This document shows, piece after piece, positions 18,123 through 27,060 of a stretch of 64,000 nt of DNA (its first letter is position 1; each line of letters starts with the position of its first letter). The stretch is from 2-02-FULL-47-50 sp964479045 (lineage in GTDB: Bacteria > Pseudomonadota > Gammaproteobacteria > Eutrophobiales > Eutrophobiaceae). The notes under the pieces are model-generated. The model was not told where the DNA came from and did no database searches. It worked only from the letters and a program-made list of their open reading frames with translations. The translations under genes and the position numbers were made by a program. The stretch spans positions 248,001-312,000 of the forward strand of contig CAYZJI010000001.1 in NCBI GenBank assembly GCA_964479045.1. The letters are read 5' to 3'.

Positions 18123-18546
18123 TCCAAGGCTGGGCCGGGAATTCCCGCTGCCCGAATATGCGACTCCAGGTTCCGCCGGCCTTGACATACGGGCCTGCAT
18201 TGATCAGCCCCTGGTGTTGGAGCCGGACGCAACAGCACTGCTGCCAGCCGGGTTTGCCATCCATATTGAAGATTCAAACCATGCTGCGGTTCTGGTGCCC
18301 CGCTCCGGTCTGGGACACAAGCACGGCATCGTTCTGGGCAATCTTACCGGACTGATAGATTCCGATTATCAGGGACAGATCTATGTCTCCTGTTGGAACC
18401 GGGGTCATGAATCATTTACGATTAATCCGGGCGATCGCATTGCGCAAATGATAATTGTGCCGGTCGTACAGGCGCAATTTGAAATTGTGTCTGAATTCAG
18501 GCAATCCCTGCGTGGCGCCGGGGGTTTTGGTCATACCGGGATCTAG
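18094..18546 (+). CDS. dut: Deoxyuridine 5'-triphosphate nucleotidohydrolase
   Basis: dUTPase hydrolyses dUTP to dUMP, keeping uracil out of DNA and feeding dTMP synthesis. The protein has 150 residues from ATG 18094 (MKKIQLKLIDPRLG), the start that matches the family; the frame stays open upstream inside coaBC but is not homologous. Trimeric dUTPase motifs are present: ATPGSAGLDIRA, RSGLGHKHGI, GLIDSDYQG, and the C-terminal arm RGAGGFGHTG. The coaBC-dut overlap is typical of the order. Confidence 0.97.
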   Translation: MKKIQLKLIDPRLGREFPLPEYATPGSAGLDIRACIDQPLVLEPDATALLPAGFAIHIEDSNHAAVLVPRSGLGHKHGIVLGNLTGLIDSDYQGQIYVSCWNRGHESFTINPGDRIAQMIIVPVVQAQFEIVSEFRQSLRGAGGFGHTGI

Positions 18547-18651
18547 TGCAAGCGACAACTGGTGACCTGAAGTCAAAAGCAGGTTACGCCGGATCTGAAC
18601 TGCCACGGTAAAACACATTTAAGAATTTTATCCATAATGAAGGGGTATTGA

Positions 18652-21207
18652 ATGCAAGGGCCAGTATCCGGGCGGCGCATCAAGCGACGCACAGTGCGCA
18701 CCATTATCTTGGTTGTAACAGTTTTGGCATTGGCTCTGGCAGCAATCGCGGGTGGCGTCTACTTTTCGGAAAAATATGCCAGGCAGGCGCAACAGGAAGA
18801 AGAAGCCAGAAATGTTTCTCAGGTCAGCAACCTCGCGGCAAAAATCTCTGAACCCATCACACAAATCGATACCACGCTTGAATCGTTGATCAAATCGCAA
18901 GCCCTGGCAGATCTTTTTTCTGCCGCGGATACCGCGGCAATCAATGCCAAAGCCGATGAACTGCAAGGGATGATCAACACGGCCCTGAAAGTCCGCCTGT
19001 TTCTTCCCGGTCAGTACCAGCTGGATCGTGAATCCAGGCCACCACTCGGTTATGCATCGCTGGACCTGCTTAACCATGCCATGCAATCAGACGCAGAAGT
19101 GCCTGCCGAAGTACACAGCTTTGGCAGTGAAGATGCGCATCTCGTCATGATCCGCCGCATCAAGGATGCTGAGGGTAATCTCAAAGGATTATTGCACCTC
19201 AGCCTCGCAGTGGAGCCCTATATCAGTCTGGACGGTGCAGCTGTTGAAGGATATGTGCAACTGGTACAAAGTACGGGCAATCGCCCGCTGGTCTTGAACA
19301 AGGCGGGAAACAACAAGCTTCAGCAGGGAAATCCGGTAAGCGAAGAAATTCCGGGCACACGCTGGAAGATCAGTTACTGGCCTGCCGGGACCGCTGTCCC
19401 GGCGGTTGAGAAAAGCAGCAGCGGCATGCTGATGTATCTCATCATCGCCTTGTTGCTGGTTGCGGGCGGCGGTGGCGGATATGTGTTCGTACGCAGCAGG
19501 CGTCAGTCGTCTGACGCCGATGAACCTGCTGCTGACAGTAATGGTGATGGCGAGAATATCGTCTATGCAGGAGCGGTGCGGGCCATTATGGATGGCCAGC
19601 ATCCCGGACTCGAAAAACTGGTGCCGGGCATGCCCAACATGGGACAGACCGGATCGGTGCAACCACTGTCACGCGGAATGAGTGGTGATGATGTGACTGC
19701 GTTTGCCCGACCGGGTAATCAGCCTCCGGTAAAGGAGCCTGCGCCAGCGCAGAAGATGCCCCCGCAGGCGGCCGCAAAAAAACCGGCAGCGCCAGCACCA
19801 ACAGCCGCTGCAACAACTGCGCCGCCGGAGGCCCTGTCGCCGGTAATATTCCGTGCCTATGACATACGCGGTGTCGTGGGTAAGACGCTTACTGCTGCAA
19901 TTGTGCAGGAGATCGGGCGGGCCATTGGCTCCGAAGCCAAAGCCAGGAACCAGCCGGGAATAGTCGTCGGTCGAGATGGCCGTACTTCCAGCCCGGAAAT
20001 GGCAGAAGCCCTGATCAACGGCCTGCGCAGTACGGGCTGTGATGTGATTGATATCGGCCAGGTAGCCACGCCGGTCCTGTACTTCGCCACTTATCATCTG
20101 GAAACCGGCAGCGGCGTGATGGTTACCGGCAGTCATAACGGCCCTGAATATAACGGGCTCAAAATCATGCTGAATGGTGAAACGCTGTCTGATGACGCCA
20201 TTCAGGCATTACGCAAACGCGTTGAATCCAGTGATTACACCAGCGGTCAGGGCAGCCTGCAGACGGTGGACATTACTGCAGATTACCTGCGCCGTGCTTC
20301 TGAAGATATTCCGGTGGCATTGGGCGGCGCATTCAAGATGGTTGTTGATGCCGGTAACGGGGTGGCTGGAGGTATTGCGCCGCAACTCTACCGGGCACTG
20401 GGCCATGATGTGATTGAGCTCTACTGCGAAATAGATGGCAATTTCCCCAACCATCATCCTGATCCAAGTCAGCCGGGAAACCTGACTGCGCTGATTAACA
20501 AGGTCAAAGAAACCGGCGCTGACATTGGATTTGCCTTTGATGGGGATGGCGACCGCCTGGGAGTGGTCGATAATGAAGGCAACATTATCTGGCCGGACCG
20601 GCAGATGATGCTGTTTGCGCGTGACGTGCTCTCACGCAATGCCGGCGAGACAATCATTTATGACGTGAAGTGCAGCCGCTATCTGAAAGCCATCGTCGAA
20701 GCCAGCGGTGGCAAGCCGCTGATGTGGAAGACCGGCCATTCGTTGATCAAGAGCAAAATGAAAGAACTCAATGCGCCACTGGCCGGTGAGATGAGCGGAC
20801 ATATCTTTTTCAAGGAACGCTGGTATGGTTTTGATGATGGCATATATGCCGGCGCACGCATGCTGGAGATTCTGACCAAGGCCAAAGCCAAACCGGCTGA
20901 AGTATTTGGTGATTTGCCGGGGGGCGTGGCCACGCCAGAATTGCGCATTCCCATGCAGGAAAAATATCACACGCAATTCATGCAGATGTTGCGCAAGAAA
21001 ATGTCATTTGCCGATGCTGAGGTCACTGATATCGATGGTGTACGGGTTGATTTTGCCAACGGCTGGGGACTGATCCGTCCCTCCAATACCAGCCCGAACC
21101 TCATCGCCCGGTTTGAAGCAGAGGACAATGCAGCACTGGAACATATAGAGGCGCAATTCCGTGATCTAATCCGTGCCGTGGCGCCGGACTTGAAGCTGCC
21201 ATTCTGA
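18652..21207 (+). CDS. algC: Phosphomannomutase/phosphoglucomutase with membrane-anchored sensor-like N-terminus (AlgC-like)
   Basis: An 851-residue protein. Residues ~395-851 are an alpha-D-phosphohexomutase: the phosphoserine loop is TGSHN with Ser near 494, the metal loop DGDGDR near 630, the sugar-specificity motif GEMSGH, and the phosphate-binding RPSNTSPN near the end. This half interconverts mannose/glucose 6- and 1-phosphates for polysaccharide and LPS precursors. Residues 1-395 are additional: a membrane helix (~18-40), a ~210-residue extracytoplasmic region, a second helix (~262-282), and an Ala/Pro-rich linker. Extended AlgC proteins with this layout occur in gammaproteobacteria next to dut and argB, as here. 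Confidence 0.93.
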   Translation: MQGPVSGRRIKRRTVRTIILVVTVLALALAAIAGGVYFSEKYARQAQQEEEARNVSQVSNLAAKISEPITQIDTTLESLIKSQALADLFSAADTAAINAKADELQGMINTALKVRLFLPGQYQLDRESRPPLGYASLDLLNHAMQSDAEVPAEVHSFGSEDAHLVMIRRIKDAEGNLKGLLHLSLAVEPYISLDGAAVEGYVQLVQSTGNRPLVLNKAGNNKLQQGNPVSEEIPGTRWKISYWPAGTAVPAVEKSSSGMLMYLIIALLLVAGGGGGYVFVRSRRQSSDADEPAADSNGDGENIVYAGAVRAIMDGQHPGLEKLVPGMPNMGQTGSVQPLSRGMSGDDVTAFARPGNQPPVKEPAPAQKMPPQAAAKKPAAPAPTAAATTAPPEALSPVIFRAYDIRGVVGKTLTAAIVQEIGRAIGSEAKARNQPGIVVGRDGRTSSPEMAEALINGLRSTGCDVIDIGQVATPVLYFATYHLETGSGVMVTGSHNGPEYNGLKIMLNGETLSDDAIQALRKRVESSDYTSGQGSLQTVDITADYLRRASEDIPVALGGAFKMVVDAGNGVAGGIAPQLYRALGHDVIELYCEIDGNFPNHHPDPSQPGNLTALINKVKETGADIGFAFDGDGDRLGVVDNEGNIIWPDRQMMLFARDVLSRNAGETIIYDVKCSRYLKAIVEASGGKPLMWKTGHSLIKSKMKELNAPLAGEMSGHIFFKERWYGFDDGIYAGARMLEILTKAKAKPAEVFGDLPGGVATPELRIPMQEKYHTQFMQMLRKKMSFADAEVTDIDGVRVDFANGWGLIRPSNTSPNLIARFEAEDNAALEHIEAQFRDLIRAVAPDLKLPF

Positions 21208-21231
21208 TACGCTATCACGCGGACCTCCTGC

Positions 21232-22170
21232 ATGAGCACACTGTTACAGGCAACAGCACACACCATGAATACTGAATCCGGCAAGGCGGCGGGTATTGCG
21301 TCAGTACTGACGGAAGCCCTTCCCTATATCAAACGTTTTAATGGCAAGACCATGGTCATCAAATATGGTGGTAATGCCATGTCGGATGAAAAGCTCAAAA
21401 ACGGGTTTGCCCGCGATGTCGTGATGATGAAACTTGTCGGCATGAATCCCGTGGTGGTCCATGGCGGCGGTCCACAGATAGGCGACCTGTTGAAGCGTAT
21501 TGGCAAGCAGAGTGAATTTGTCGAAGGCATGCGTGTCACTGACAGTGAGACCATGGACATCGTCGAAATGGTGCTGGGCGGCCAGGTCAACAAGGAGATT
21601 GTCAATCTCATTAACCGTAATGGTGGTATGGCGGTGGGGCTGACCGGCAAGGATGGCGCCCTGATCCAGGCGCGTAAGCTGACGTTCACCCGCAACTCGC
21701 CGGAGCTCAGTGCGCCGGAAATTATTGACATCGGTCATGTCGGTGAAGTGGCGAGTATTGATACCGCTGTGGTTGACATGCTGTTGCAGGGAAATTTTAT
21801 TCCGGTGATCGCGCCGATTGGCGTGGGTGAAGATGGCCAGTCCTACAACATCAATGCAGATCTGGTAGCAGGCAAACTCGCAGAAGTCATGCGGGCGGAA
21901 AAACTGATCATTCTGACCAATGTTGCCGGGTTGATGGATAAAGAAGGGAGGGTGCTGACCGGCCTCACCGTGGCCAAGGTCAACAAGCTGATCAATGAGG
22001 GCGTAATTCACGGTGGCATGCTGCCCAAAATACGTTCAGTGCTGGACGCTGTGCAGGCAGGTGTCAGGACCGCGCATATCATTGATGGACGGGTGGAACA
22101 CGCCGTGCTGCTGGAGATATTTACCGACAAGGGTGTTGGCACCCTGATTCAGGGCCGTGCCTCGGGCTGA
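21232..22170 (+). CDS. argB: Acetylglutamate kinase
   Basis: ArgB phosphorylates N-acetylglutamate, the second step of arginine synthesis. The protein has up to 312 residues. Motifs are the ATP-site VIKYGGNAM, the substrate glycine loop VVHGGGPQIG, NLINRNGG, and the C-terminal GGMLPKI. Start choice: ATG at 21232 or ATG at 21265; neither has a good ribosome-binding site, and the family usually begins close to the second. The N-terminal helix region (ASVLTEALPYIKRF) is of the type found in arginine-sensitive hexameric enzymes, so feedback control is possible. Confidence 0.96.
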   Translation: MSTLLQATAHTMNTESGKAAGIASVLTEALPYIKRFNGKTMVIKYGGNAMSDEKLKNGFARDVVMMKLVGMNPVVVHGGGPQIGDLLKRIGKQSEFVEGMRVTDSETMDIVEMVLGGQVNKEIVNLINRNGGMAVGLTGKDGALIQARKLTFTRNSPELSAPEIIDIGHVGEVASIDTAVVDMLLQGNFIPVIAPIGVGEDGQSYNINADLVAGKLAEVMRAEKLIILTNVAGLMDKEGRVLTGLTVAKVNKLINEGVIHGGMLPKIRSVLDAVQAGVRTAHIIDGRVEHAVLLEIFTDKGVGTLIQGRASG

Positions 22171-22180
22171 GCCACTGTCC

Positions 22181-22768
22181 ATGCAAAACAGGAAAACCAA
22201 TCGCCGCCTGCATATTCTCGAAACCCTGGCCCGGGAACTGGAAACTCATCCGGGTACGCGCATCACCACTGCCGATCTGGCCGCTGCGGTTGGAGTATCG
22301 GAAGCGGCGCTGTACCGTCACTTTGCCAGCAAGGCCAAAATGTTTGAAGCACTCATCGATTTTGCAGAAGAAACCGTATTCGGGCTGATTAACAGCGTCC
22401 TGTCCCAGGAAAAAAACGCCATCATCCGTTGTGAGCGGGTATGCCGGATCGTTCTGGGCTTCGCCGAGAAAAATCCCGGCATTACACGGGTGTTACTGGG
22501 CGATGCGCTGGTTGGTGAACATGAACGGTTGCGGGCGCGGGTGGCCCGGTTTTTTGAGCGGATCGAAACCCAGCTGCGGCAGATCTTGCGGGAAGCCAAC
22601 CTGACAGAAGATACCCGGCCGGCAGCCGCCATCGACGCCTGTGCCGATCAGATCCTGACGGTGATAGAAGGAAAGATGTCCCGCTTCGTGCGCAGTGAGT
22701 TTGAGAGAAAACCCACGGTACACTGGGACGAGCAGTGGAGCGCCCTGAAAACCAGCCTTTTCAGGTAG
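22181..22768 (+). CDS. slmA: Nucleoid occlusion factor SlmA
   Basis: SlmA is a TetR-fold protein that binds specific chromosomal sites and blocks FtsZ assembly over the nucleoid. The protein has 195 residues from ATG 22181 (MQNRKTNRRLHILETLARELE), preferred over an upstream GTG at 22157, which overlaps argB. The TetR helix-turn-helix is seen in ITTADLAAAVGVSEAALYRHFASKAKMFEALI. The position between argB/dut and pyrE is the classical slmA (ttk) location. Confidence 0.94.
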   Translation: MQNRKTNRRLHILETLARELETHPGTRITTADLAAAVGVSEAALYRHFASKAKMFEALIDFAEETVFGLINSVLSQEKNAIIRCERVCRIVLGFAEKNPGITRVLLGDALVGEHERLRARVARFFERIETQLRQILREANLTEDTRPAAAIDACADQILTVIEGKMSRFVRSEFERKPTVHWDEQWSALKTSLFR

Positions 22769-22771
22769 GGT

Positions 22772-23386
22772 TTACTGAATTGATTTCAATTCCTTGAAGC
22801 GAGCAGCTTCAAGCTCGGCGTTCTGTTTCACCATATCCTGTTCGGCGTGTTTCTCCGCGATGTGATCGTTATTGGCCTGAATCTGTCGCTTGAGTGACTC
22901 GATGTCCTTGACCAGGGCCTCGTCCGGCGCCTTGCCGGCCCGCTCATCGTTTGCGGCCTGTTCTACCAGCTTGTCGAGTTCAGCACTCAATTTTTCATTA
23001 CGTGTCTCGGTGAGGGATATGCTGGACTGGATGGCGCTCAATTTGCCGTCGCGGGCCATCTCGATATCTTCAACTGAACTGTAGGTATAAAGCAGAATTT
23101 CATCCTTGCGCGCGGCTTCCAGTTTCTGTCGTTCCTGCTCAGCCGCGGCGGTTTCCTGTGCCTTTTCTGCAGCGATTTCCTCTTCGGTTTTCTGCCGAGC
23201 AGTTTCATCCACGACCATGCCCTGCTCATTCAATTTTTGATGGCCTTGTTCCGCATACTCGGGAGGCAGGCTGTTGCCGCATTCCTTGACGCCTTCATTG
23301 TTGGTCCAGCAAACCATGCGGGCCTGTACCGGCAGCGCGGTCAAACACAGTAAAAAGGTGCAGCAGATCAGCTTGCTTGATTTCAT
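22772..23386 (-). CDS. Secreted coiled-coil protein of unknown function
   Basis: A 204-residue protein with a signal peptide (residues 1-22, ending PVQA|R). Residues ~24-55 are a short Cys-containing region (CWTNNEGVKECGNSLPPEY) resembling the start of DUF4124-type exported proteins. Residues ~60-200 are very rich in Glu, Ala, Gln and Lys with heptad-like spacing, a predicted coiled coil. It is convergent with slmA (3 nt apart) and near pyrE. Function unknown; a periplasmic scaffold role would only be a guess. Confidence 0.8.
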   Translation of the reverse strand: MKSSKLICCTFLLCLTALPVQARMVCWTNNEGVKECGNSLPPEYAEQGHQKLNEQGMVVDETARQKTEEEIAAEKAQETAAAEQERQKLEAARKDEILLYTYSSVEDIEMARDGKLSAIQSSISLTETRNEKLSAELDKLVEQAANDERAGKAPDEALVKDIESLKRQIQANNDHIAEKHAEQDMVKQNAELEAARFKELKSIQ

Positions 23387-23479
23387 AGAAGTGTCCCGTG
23401 TTATCTTTCAGGTTGTTACAGTATTGCTGACATTCAAGTATATAAAAATTCAGGCCGTGCTGTTAATCATCGATGACGT

Positions 23480-24130
23480 TCAGCCGGTATTTACGCCATA
23501 CTGGATACGGTATTGCTGGATTCTTTCAAGGCAGTCCCGCATGGCTGGCAGACTGTCCAGATATTCGATCATCAGATCCAGCGTGATGATACTTATGACC
23601 CGTATGCCGTGGCGTTGTTCCACTTCCTGCACTGCAGAAAGCGGTCCCTCGCCCCGTTCCTGCCGATCCATGGCCACCGCCACGCCCACTGGCCGGGCTC
23701 CGGCCTGCTGTATGATGGACGAAGACAGGTTAACTGACGTGCCAGCCGAGATGACATCATCAATGATTAGCACCCGTCCCGCCAGTGGCGCACCAAAAGT
23801 GACGCCGCCCTCGCCATGATCCTTGATTTCCTTGCGGTTGAAACAGAACGGTACATTCTGCTGATACAGATTCGAAAGAGCAACAGCTGCAGCCGAGGCC
23901 AGCGGGATGCCTTTGTAGGCCGGACCGAACAGCATGTCATAATCAAGTCTCGACGCCTGTATGGCGCTGGCGTAATACTGGCCCAACCGCGACAGGCTGG
24001 CGCCATTGTTGAAAAGCCCGCTGTTAAAAAAATATGGGCTGCGACGCCCTGACTTCAATGTGTAATCGCCGAAGCACAGCACCTGGTTGGCAATGGCAAA
24101 TTCGATAAATTCTTTCTGATAATCGTGCAT
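23480..24130 (-). CDS. pyrE: Orotate phosphoribosyltransferase
   Basis: PyrE converts orotate and PRPP to orotidine 5'-monophosphate. The protein has 216 residues, the normal length. The PRPP-binding motif VLIIDDVISAGTS and the flexible-loop segment FNRKEIKDHGEGG are present, with GPAYKGIPLA upstream. It is divergent from xthA; the first open codon of the longer xthA frame overlaps pyrE but the true xthA start is 79 nt away. Confidence 0.97.
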   Translation of the reverse strand: MHDYQKEFIEFAIANQVLCFGDYTLKSGRRSPYFFNSGLFNNGASLSRLGQYYASAIQASRLDYDMLFGPAYKGIPLASAAAVALSNLYQQNVPFCFNRKEIKDHGEGGVTFGAPLAGRVLIIDDVISAGTSVNLSSSIIQQAGARPVGVAVAMDRQERGEGPLSAVQEVEQRHGIRVISIITLDLMIEYLDSLPAMRDCLERIQQYRIQYGVNTG

Positions 24131-24208
24131 GGTAATGTGTGCGTGTCCCCGGCCGGGCAGTATGATACCCGAGTCCAGTTTTGCTGTAAGAAAAATTCAA
24201 ATCATCAA

Positions 24209-24982
24209 ATGAAAATCATAACCCTGAATGCCAATGGTATCCGTTCTGCGGAGCGCAAGGGACTCTATCCCTGGCTTTACAAACAACGCGCCGACATCAT
24301 CTGCCTGCAGGAAACCAGGGCGCAGCAACCGCAACTGACGCCTGAGATGCTGGCGCCAAAGGGTTATACCGGCTATTTCAATGATGCGGAAAAAAAAGGC
24401 TACAGTGGCGTGGCGCTCTACACCCGGCATACGCCGGATCGTGTAACCGATAAACTGGGATGGAACCATGCTGATGGGGAAGGGCGTTTTTTGCAGGCCG
24501 ATTTCGGCAAAATCAGCGTAATCTCAATATATCTGCCTTCAGGTTCATCCGGACCGGAACGACAGGCAATCAAATTTGATTTCATGGAGAAATTCATGCC
24601 GGTGCTGAAGAAAATGCGACAGCAACGACGAGACTATATTCTCTGTGGAGACTGGAACATCGCCCACAGGGAAATTGATCTTGAAAACTGGCGCAGCAAC
24701 CAGAAGAATTCGGGATTTTTGCCGGAAGAACGCGCCTGGCTGGATGAATTGTTCAATCGTGTGGGCATGGTGGATGCCTTCCGTGAAGTCAATCAGGAAA
24801 GCGGGCAGTACACGTGGTGGTCAAACCGGGGTCAGGCCTGGGCGAAGAATGTCGGGTGGCGGATTGATTATCAGATCATCTCGCCCGGACTTCGGGACAA
24901 GGTGAAACGTGCAGAAATTTACAAGGCCGAACGCTTTTCCGACCATGCGCCACTGATTATCGAATATGAACTGAAACTATGA
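24209..24982 (+). CDS. xthA: Exodeoxyribonuclease III
   Basis: An AP endonuclease / 3'-5' exonuclease of the Xth family, 257 residues. Motifs are NANGIRSA, the metal ligand LQETRAQ, YSGVALYTR, GDWNIAHREIDLENW, the Asp of RVGMVDAFR, and the terminal catalytic SDHAPL. The start at ATG 24209 (MKIITLNANGIRS) agrees with the family; an upstream GTG/ATG frame would overlap pyrE. Role: base-excision repair of abasic and damaged 3' ends. Confidence 0.95.
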   Translation: MKIITLNANGIRSAERKGLYPWLYKQRADIICLQETRAQQPQLTPEMLAPKGYTGYFNDAEKKGYSGVALYTRHTPDRVTDKLGWNHADGEGRFLQADFGKISVISIYLPSGSSGPERQAIKFDFMEKFMPVLKKMRQQRRDYILCGDWNIAHREIDLENWRSNQKNSGFLPEERAWLDELFNRVGMVDAFREVNQESGQYTWWSNRGQAWAKNVGWRIDYQIISPGLRDKVKRAEIYKAERFSDHAPLIIEYELKL

Positions 24983-24994
24983 CTTTCACCTGTC

Positions 24995-25435
24995 TCAGTT
25001 GGTGTAGAACTGTTCCTCAAAGGATATTTCATAGGGGGTATCCACACCTTCCGGCGTGATCAGGAATGTATATTTAAGGGTTTCCTGATCATTGATGGTG
25101 GTGTCGGCAATATAGTAAATCGCATCCTCTTCGACGACTTCCCGGATTTTCAGCTCACGTAATTGCTCACTGAGGTTTTTGGCCTCACCCTCGACTCTGG
25201 CGCGTACCGGGTTTCCGAGCGGGCCGTTTTCATTTTTAAGCACTGAAATGTTCACCATGACGCGGTTCTTGCTGCGCGGGATCTGGTATTGCTTGGCCAC
25301 AGCGGGTGTGAGGTGGTCAGTCGTAAAGGCGCTGTAATGTATGGTGTATTCACCAAAGGTCTGGGACTGTTCAGCCAACGCAGCAGATATCCATGCCGCA
25401 GCTGTAATTAGGAATACTGCCAGTAGCCTCATCAT
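24995..25435 (-). CDS. DUF4426 domain-containing periplasmic protein
   Basis: A 146-residue protein with a signal peptide (residues ~1-21, ending ALA|EQ). The DUF4426 pattern is seen in YTIHYSAFTTDHLTPAVAKQY, PRSKNRVMVNISVL and FEEQFYTN. The family typically sits beside yggT and proC in gammaproteobacteria, as here, but is of unknown function. It ends 12 nt from the convergent xthA stop. Confidence 0.88.
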   Translation of the reverse strand: MMRLLAVFLITAAAWISAALAEQSQTFGEYTIHYSAFTTDHLTPAVAKQYQIPRSKNRVMVNISVLKNENGPLGNPVRARVEGEAKNLSEQLRELKIREVVEEDAIYYIADTTINDQETLKYTFLITPEGVDTPYEISFEEQFYTN

Positions 25436-25569
25436 GGAACGCGCTCCTCAGTGCATTACCTTGAATCTACTATAGCAGACAAATTGCCCGGCAAAAGATT
25501 CCGCCGTAAGTTGACCTGTGATGGCAGTCATGCGTTGTTGATGCGTCGCAATAATCTATTAAAAATCGA

Positions 25570-26172
25570 TTACAGCAAGCGCCCCGGGTAACCGCACAAT
25601 ATATTTCCGTAATCCTGCAATGGGGCGATCAGGAGCATCAACAACAGGTTCAGAACGATCAGCACAATAAATGGCGTCCAGTCAAGCCCGCCGGCGGGAG
25701 GGACATAACGACGTAAAGGACGCAGGAGTGGGCCAGTCAACTGGTACATCAGTACAGTTACCGGATTGTAGGCGCCGGGGTTTATCCAGCTCGTGACTGC
25801 CTGCAGCACAATAATCACGATATAAATCCAGATCAGCATTTTCAGCAGATAGGTCGCGATCAGCAGAATCAATCCAGGCAATGCGGGCAAGCTTCCCGTG
25901 ACAAGCAGAGCGACGAGACATAATTCAACAGCCTTGAGACTGATCAGCAGGATAATCGAAGGCCAGTCGATGCCCCGGTACCCGGGTATCCAGCGGCGCA
26001 GGTAGCGTAGTGCCGGGTTGGTGATTGTGATCAGAAACTGCGAAACCGGATTATAAAAATCTGCGCGTACCAGTTGCAGTATGAATCTGAGCATCACCGC
26101 GAGGATATACAACTCGAATACCAGCGTGACCAGATATACACCAGCATTGATAAGATAGGAGCCGGCGCTCAC
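25570..26172 (-). CDS. yggT: YggT family membrane protein
   Basis: A 200-residue integral membrane protein with two tandem YggT repeats; each has paired hydrophobic helices and an R-x-x-R-R-x-I/V-P segment (RYLRRWIPGYRGIDW and RPLRRYVPPAGGLDW), both followed by a D-W and a further helix. Proposed roles in the family range from osmotic stress to cell-division-linked membrane organisation; none can be shown here. It overlaps proC by 4 nt, the standard yggS-proC-yggT order. Confidence 0.93.
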   Translation of the reverse strand: MSAGSYLINAGVYLVTLVFELYILAVMLRFILQLVRADFYNPVSQFLITITNPALRYLRRWIPGYRGIDWPSIILLISLKAVELCLVALLVTGSLPALPGLILLIATYLLKMLIWIYIVIIVLQAVTSWINPGAYNPVTVLMYQLTGPLLRPLRRYVPPAGGLDWTPFIVLIVLNLLLMLLIAPLQDYGNILCGYPGRLL

Positions 26173-26999
26173 CCGTCGTCTCCGAATTGTTTTGCGAGTT
26201 CCTGCGAACGCTGGTATGCGGCCTTCATGGCCCGGGTGATCAGTCCCTCCAGATCGCCGGTTTGCATCTGTTTAATGGCCTGTTCGGTGGTGCCACCGGG
26301 AGAAGTCACCTGCTGTCGCAGGGCTTGTGGATCACGCCCGGTTTCCAGTGCCATACGTGCGGCACCCAGCGCTGTCTGCAGTGTGAGCGCGCGCGATTGC
26401 TCCGGCGTCAATCCCAGCTCAATCCCGGTGCGTTCCATAATTTCCATGAAATAGAAAAAATAGGCGGGTCCACTGCCGGACAATGCGGTGACAGTGTCAA
26501 TCAAGGCCTCGTTTTCAACCCACAAAGCTGTGCCCACTGCATGGAGAATAGTTGATGCAAATTCACGTTCTTCGGCACGGGTATTACGGTTCGCGCATAA
26601 TGCTGCTGCGCCTGCACCGATAAGTGCCGGTGTATTGGGCATGACGCGTACTATAGCGAGAGAGCTTCCGGCCCAGCGTTCCAGATCGGCAATCCGGATG
26701 CCGGCAGCGACAGACAGAAGAAGTGGATGTGCATTTTTGAATGCTGCAGCCAATGGCAGCACGGTGGACTTCATCGACTGCGGCTTGACAGATACCACCA
26801 CCACATCCGCACCACGGACTGCGTCTTCGTTGGCAGCATATACAGTGATGCCGCAGTCCTGCTCTACGTATTTACGTTGTGCAGGTTCAGCATCGGCGCC
26901 CCGGAGCAAGGCGGCAGGATAGCCGTGTGCAATCAGTCCGCGGATCAGGCTGCGACCCATGTTGCCGCAGCCGATAAACGCTATTGTTTTGTCTGCCAT
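26169..26999 (-). CDS. proC: Pyrroline-5-carboxylate reductase
   Basis: ProC reduces 1-pyrroline-5-carboxylate to proline with NAD(P)H. The protein has 276 residues from ATG 26999 (MADKTIAFIGCGNMGRSLI); an in-frame TTG at 27017 would add six residues and is less likely. The Rossmann motif FIGCGNMG, RVMPNTPALIGAG and the signature ALSGSGPAYFFYFMEIM ... VTSPGGTTEQAI are all there. It lies between yggS and yggT. Confidence 0.97.
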   Translation of the reverse strand: MADKTIAFIGCGNMGRSLIRGLIAHGYPAALLRGADAEPAQRKYVEQDCGITVYAANEDAVRGADVVVVSVKPQSMKSTVLPLAAAFKNAHPLLLSVAAGIRIADLERWAGSSLAIVRVMPNTPALIGAGAAALCANRNTRAEEREFASTILHAVGTALWVENEALIDTVTALSGSGPAYFFYFMEIMERTGIELGLTPEQSRALTLQTALGAARMALETGRDPQALRQQVTSPGGTTEQAIKQMQTGDLEGLITRAMKAAYQRSQELAKQFGDDG

Positions 27000-27060
27000 C
27001 AGATCATCAGAGGTCAAAAATCATGCGGCAGTTTAACAACAAGCATCGCACATTGCATGA

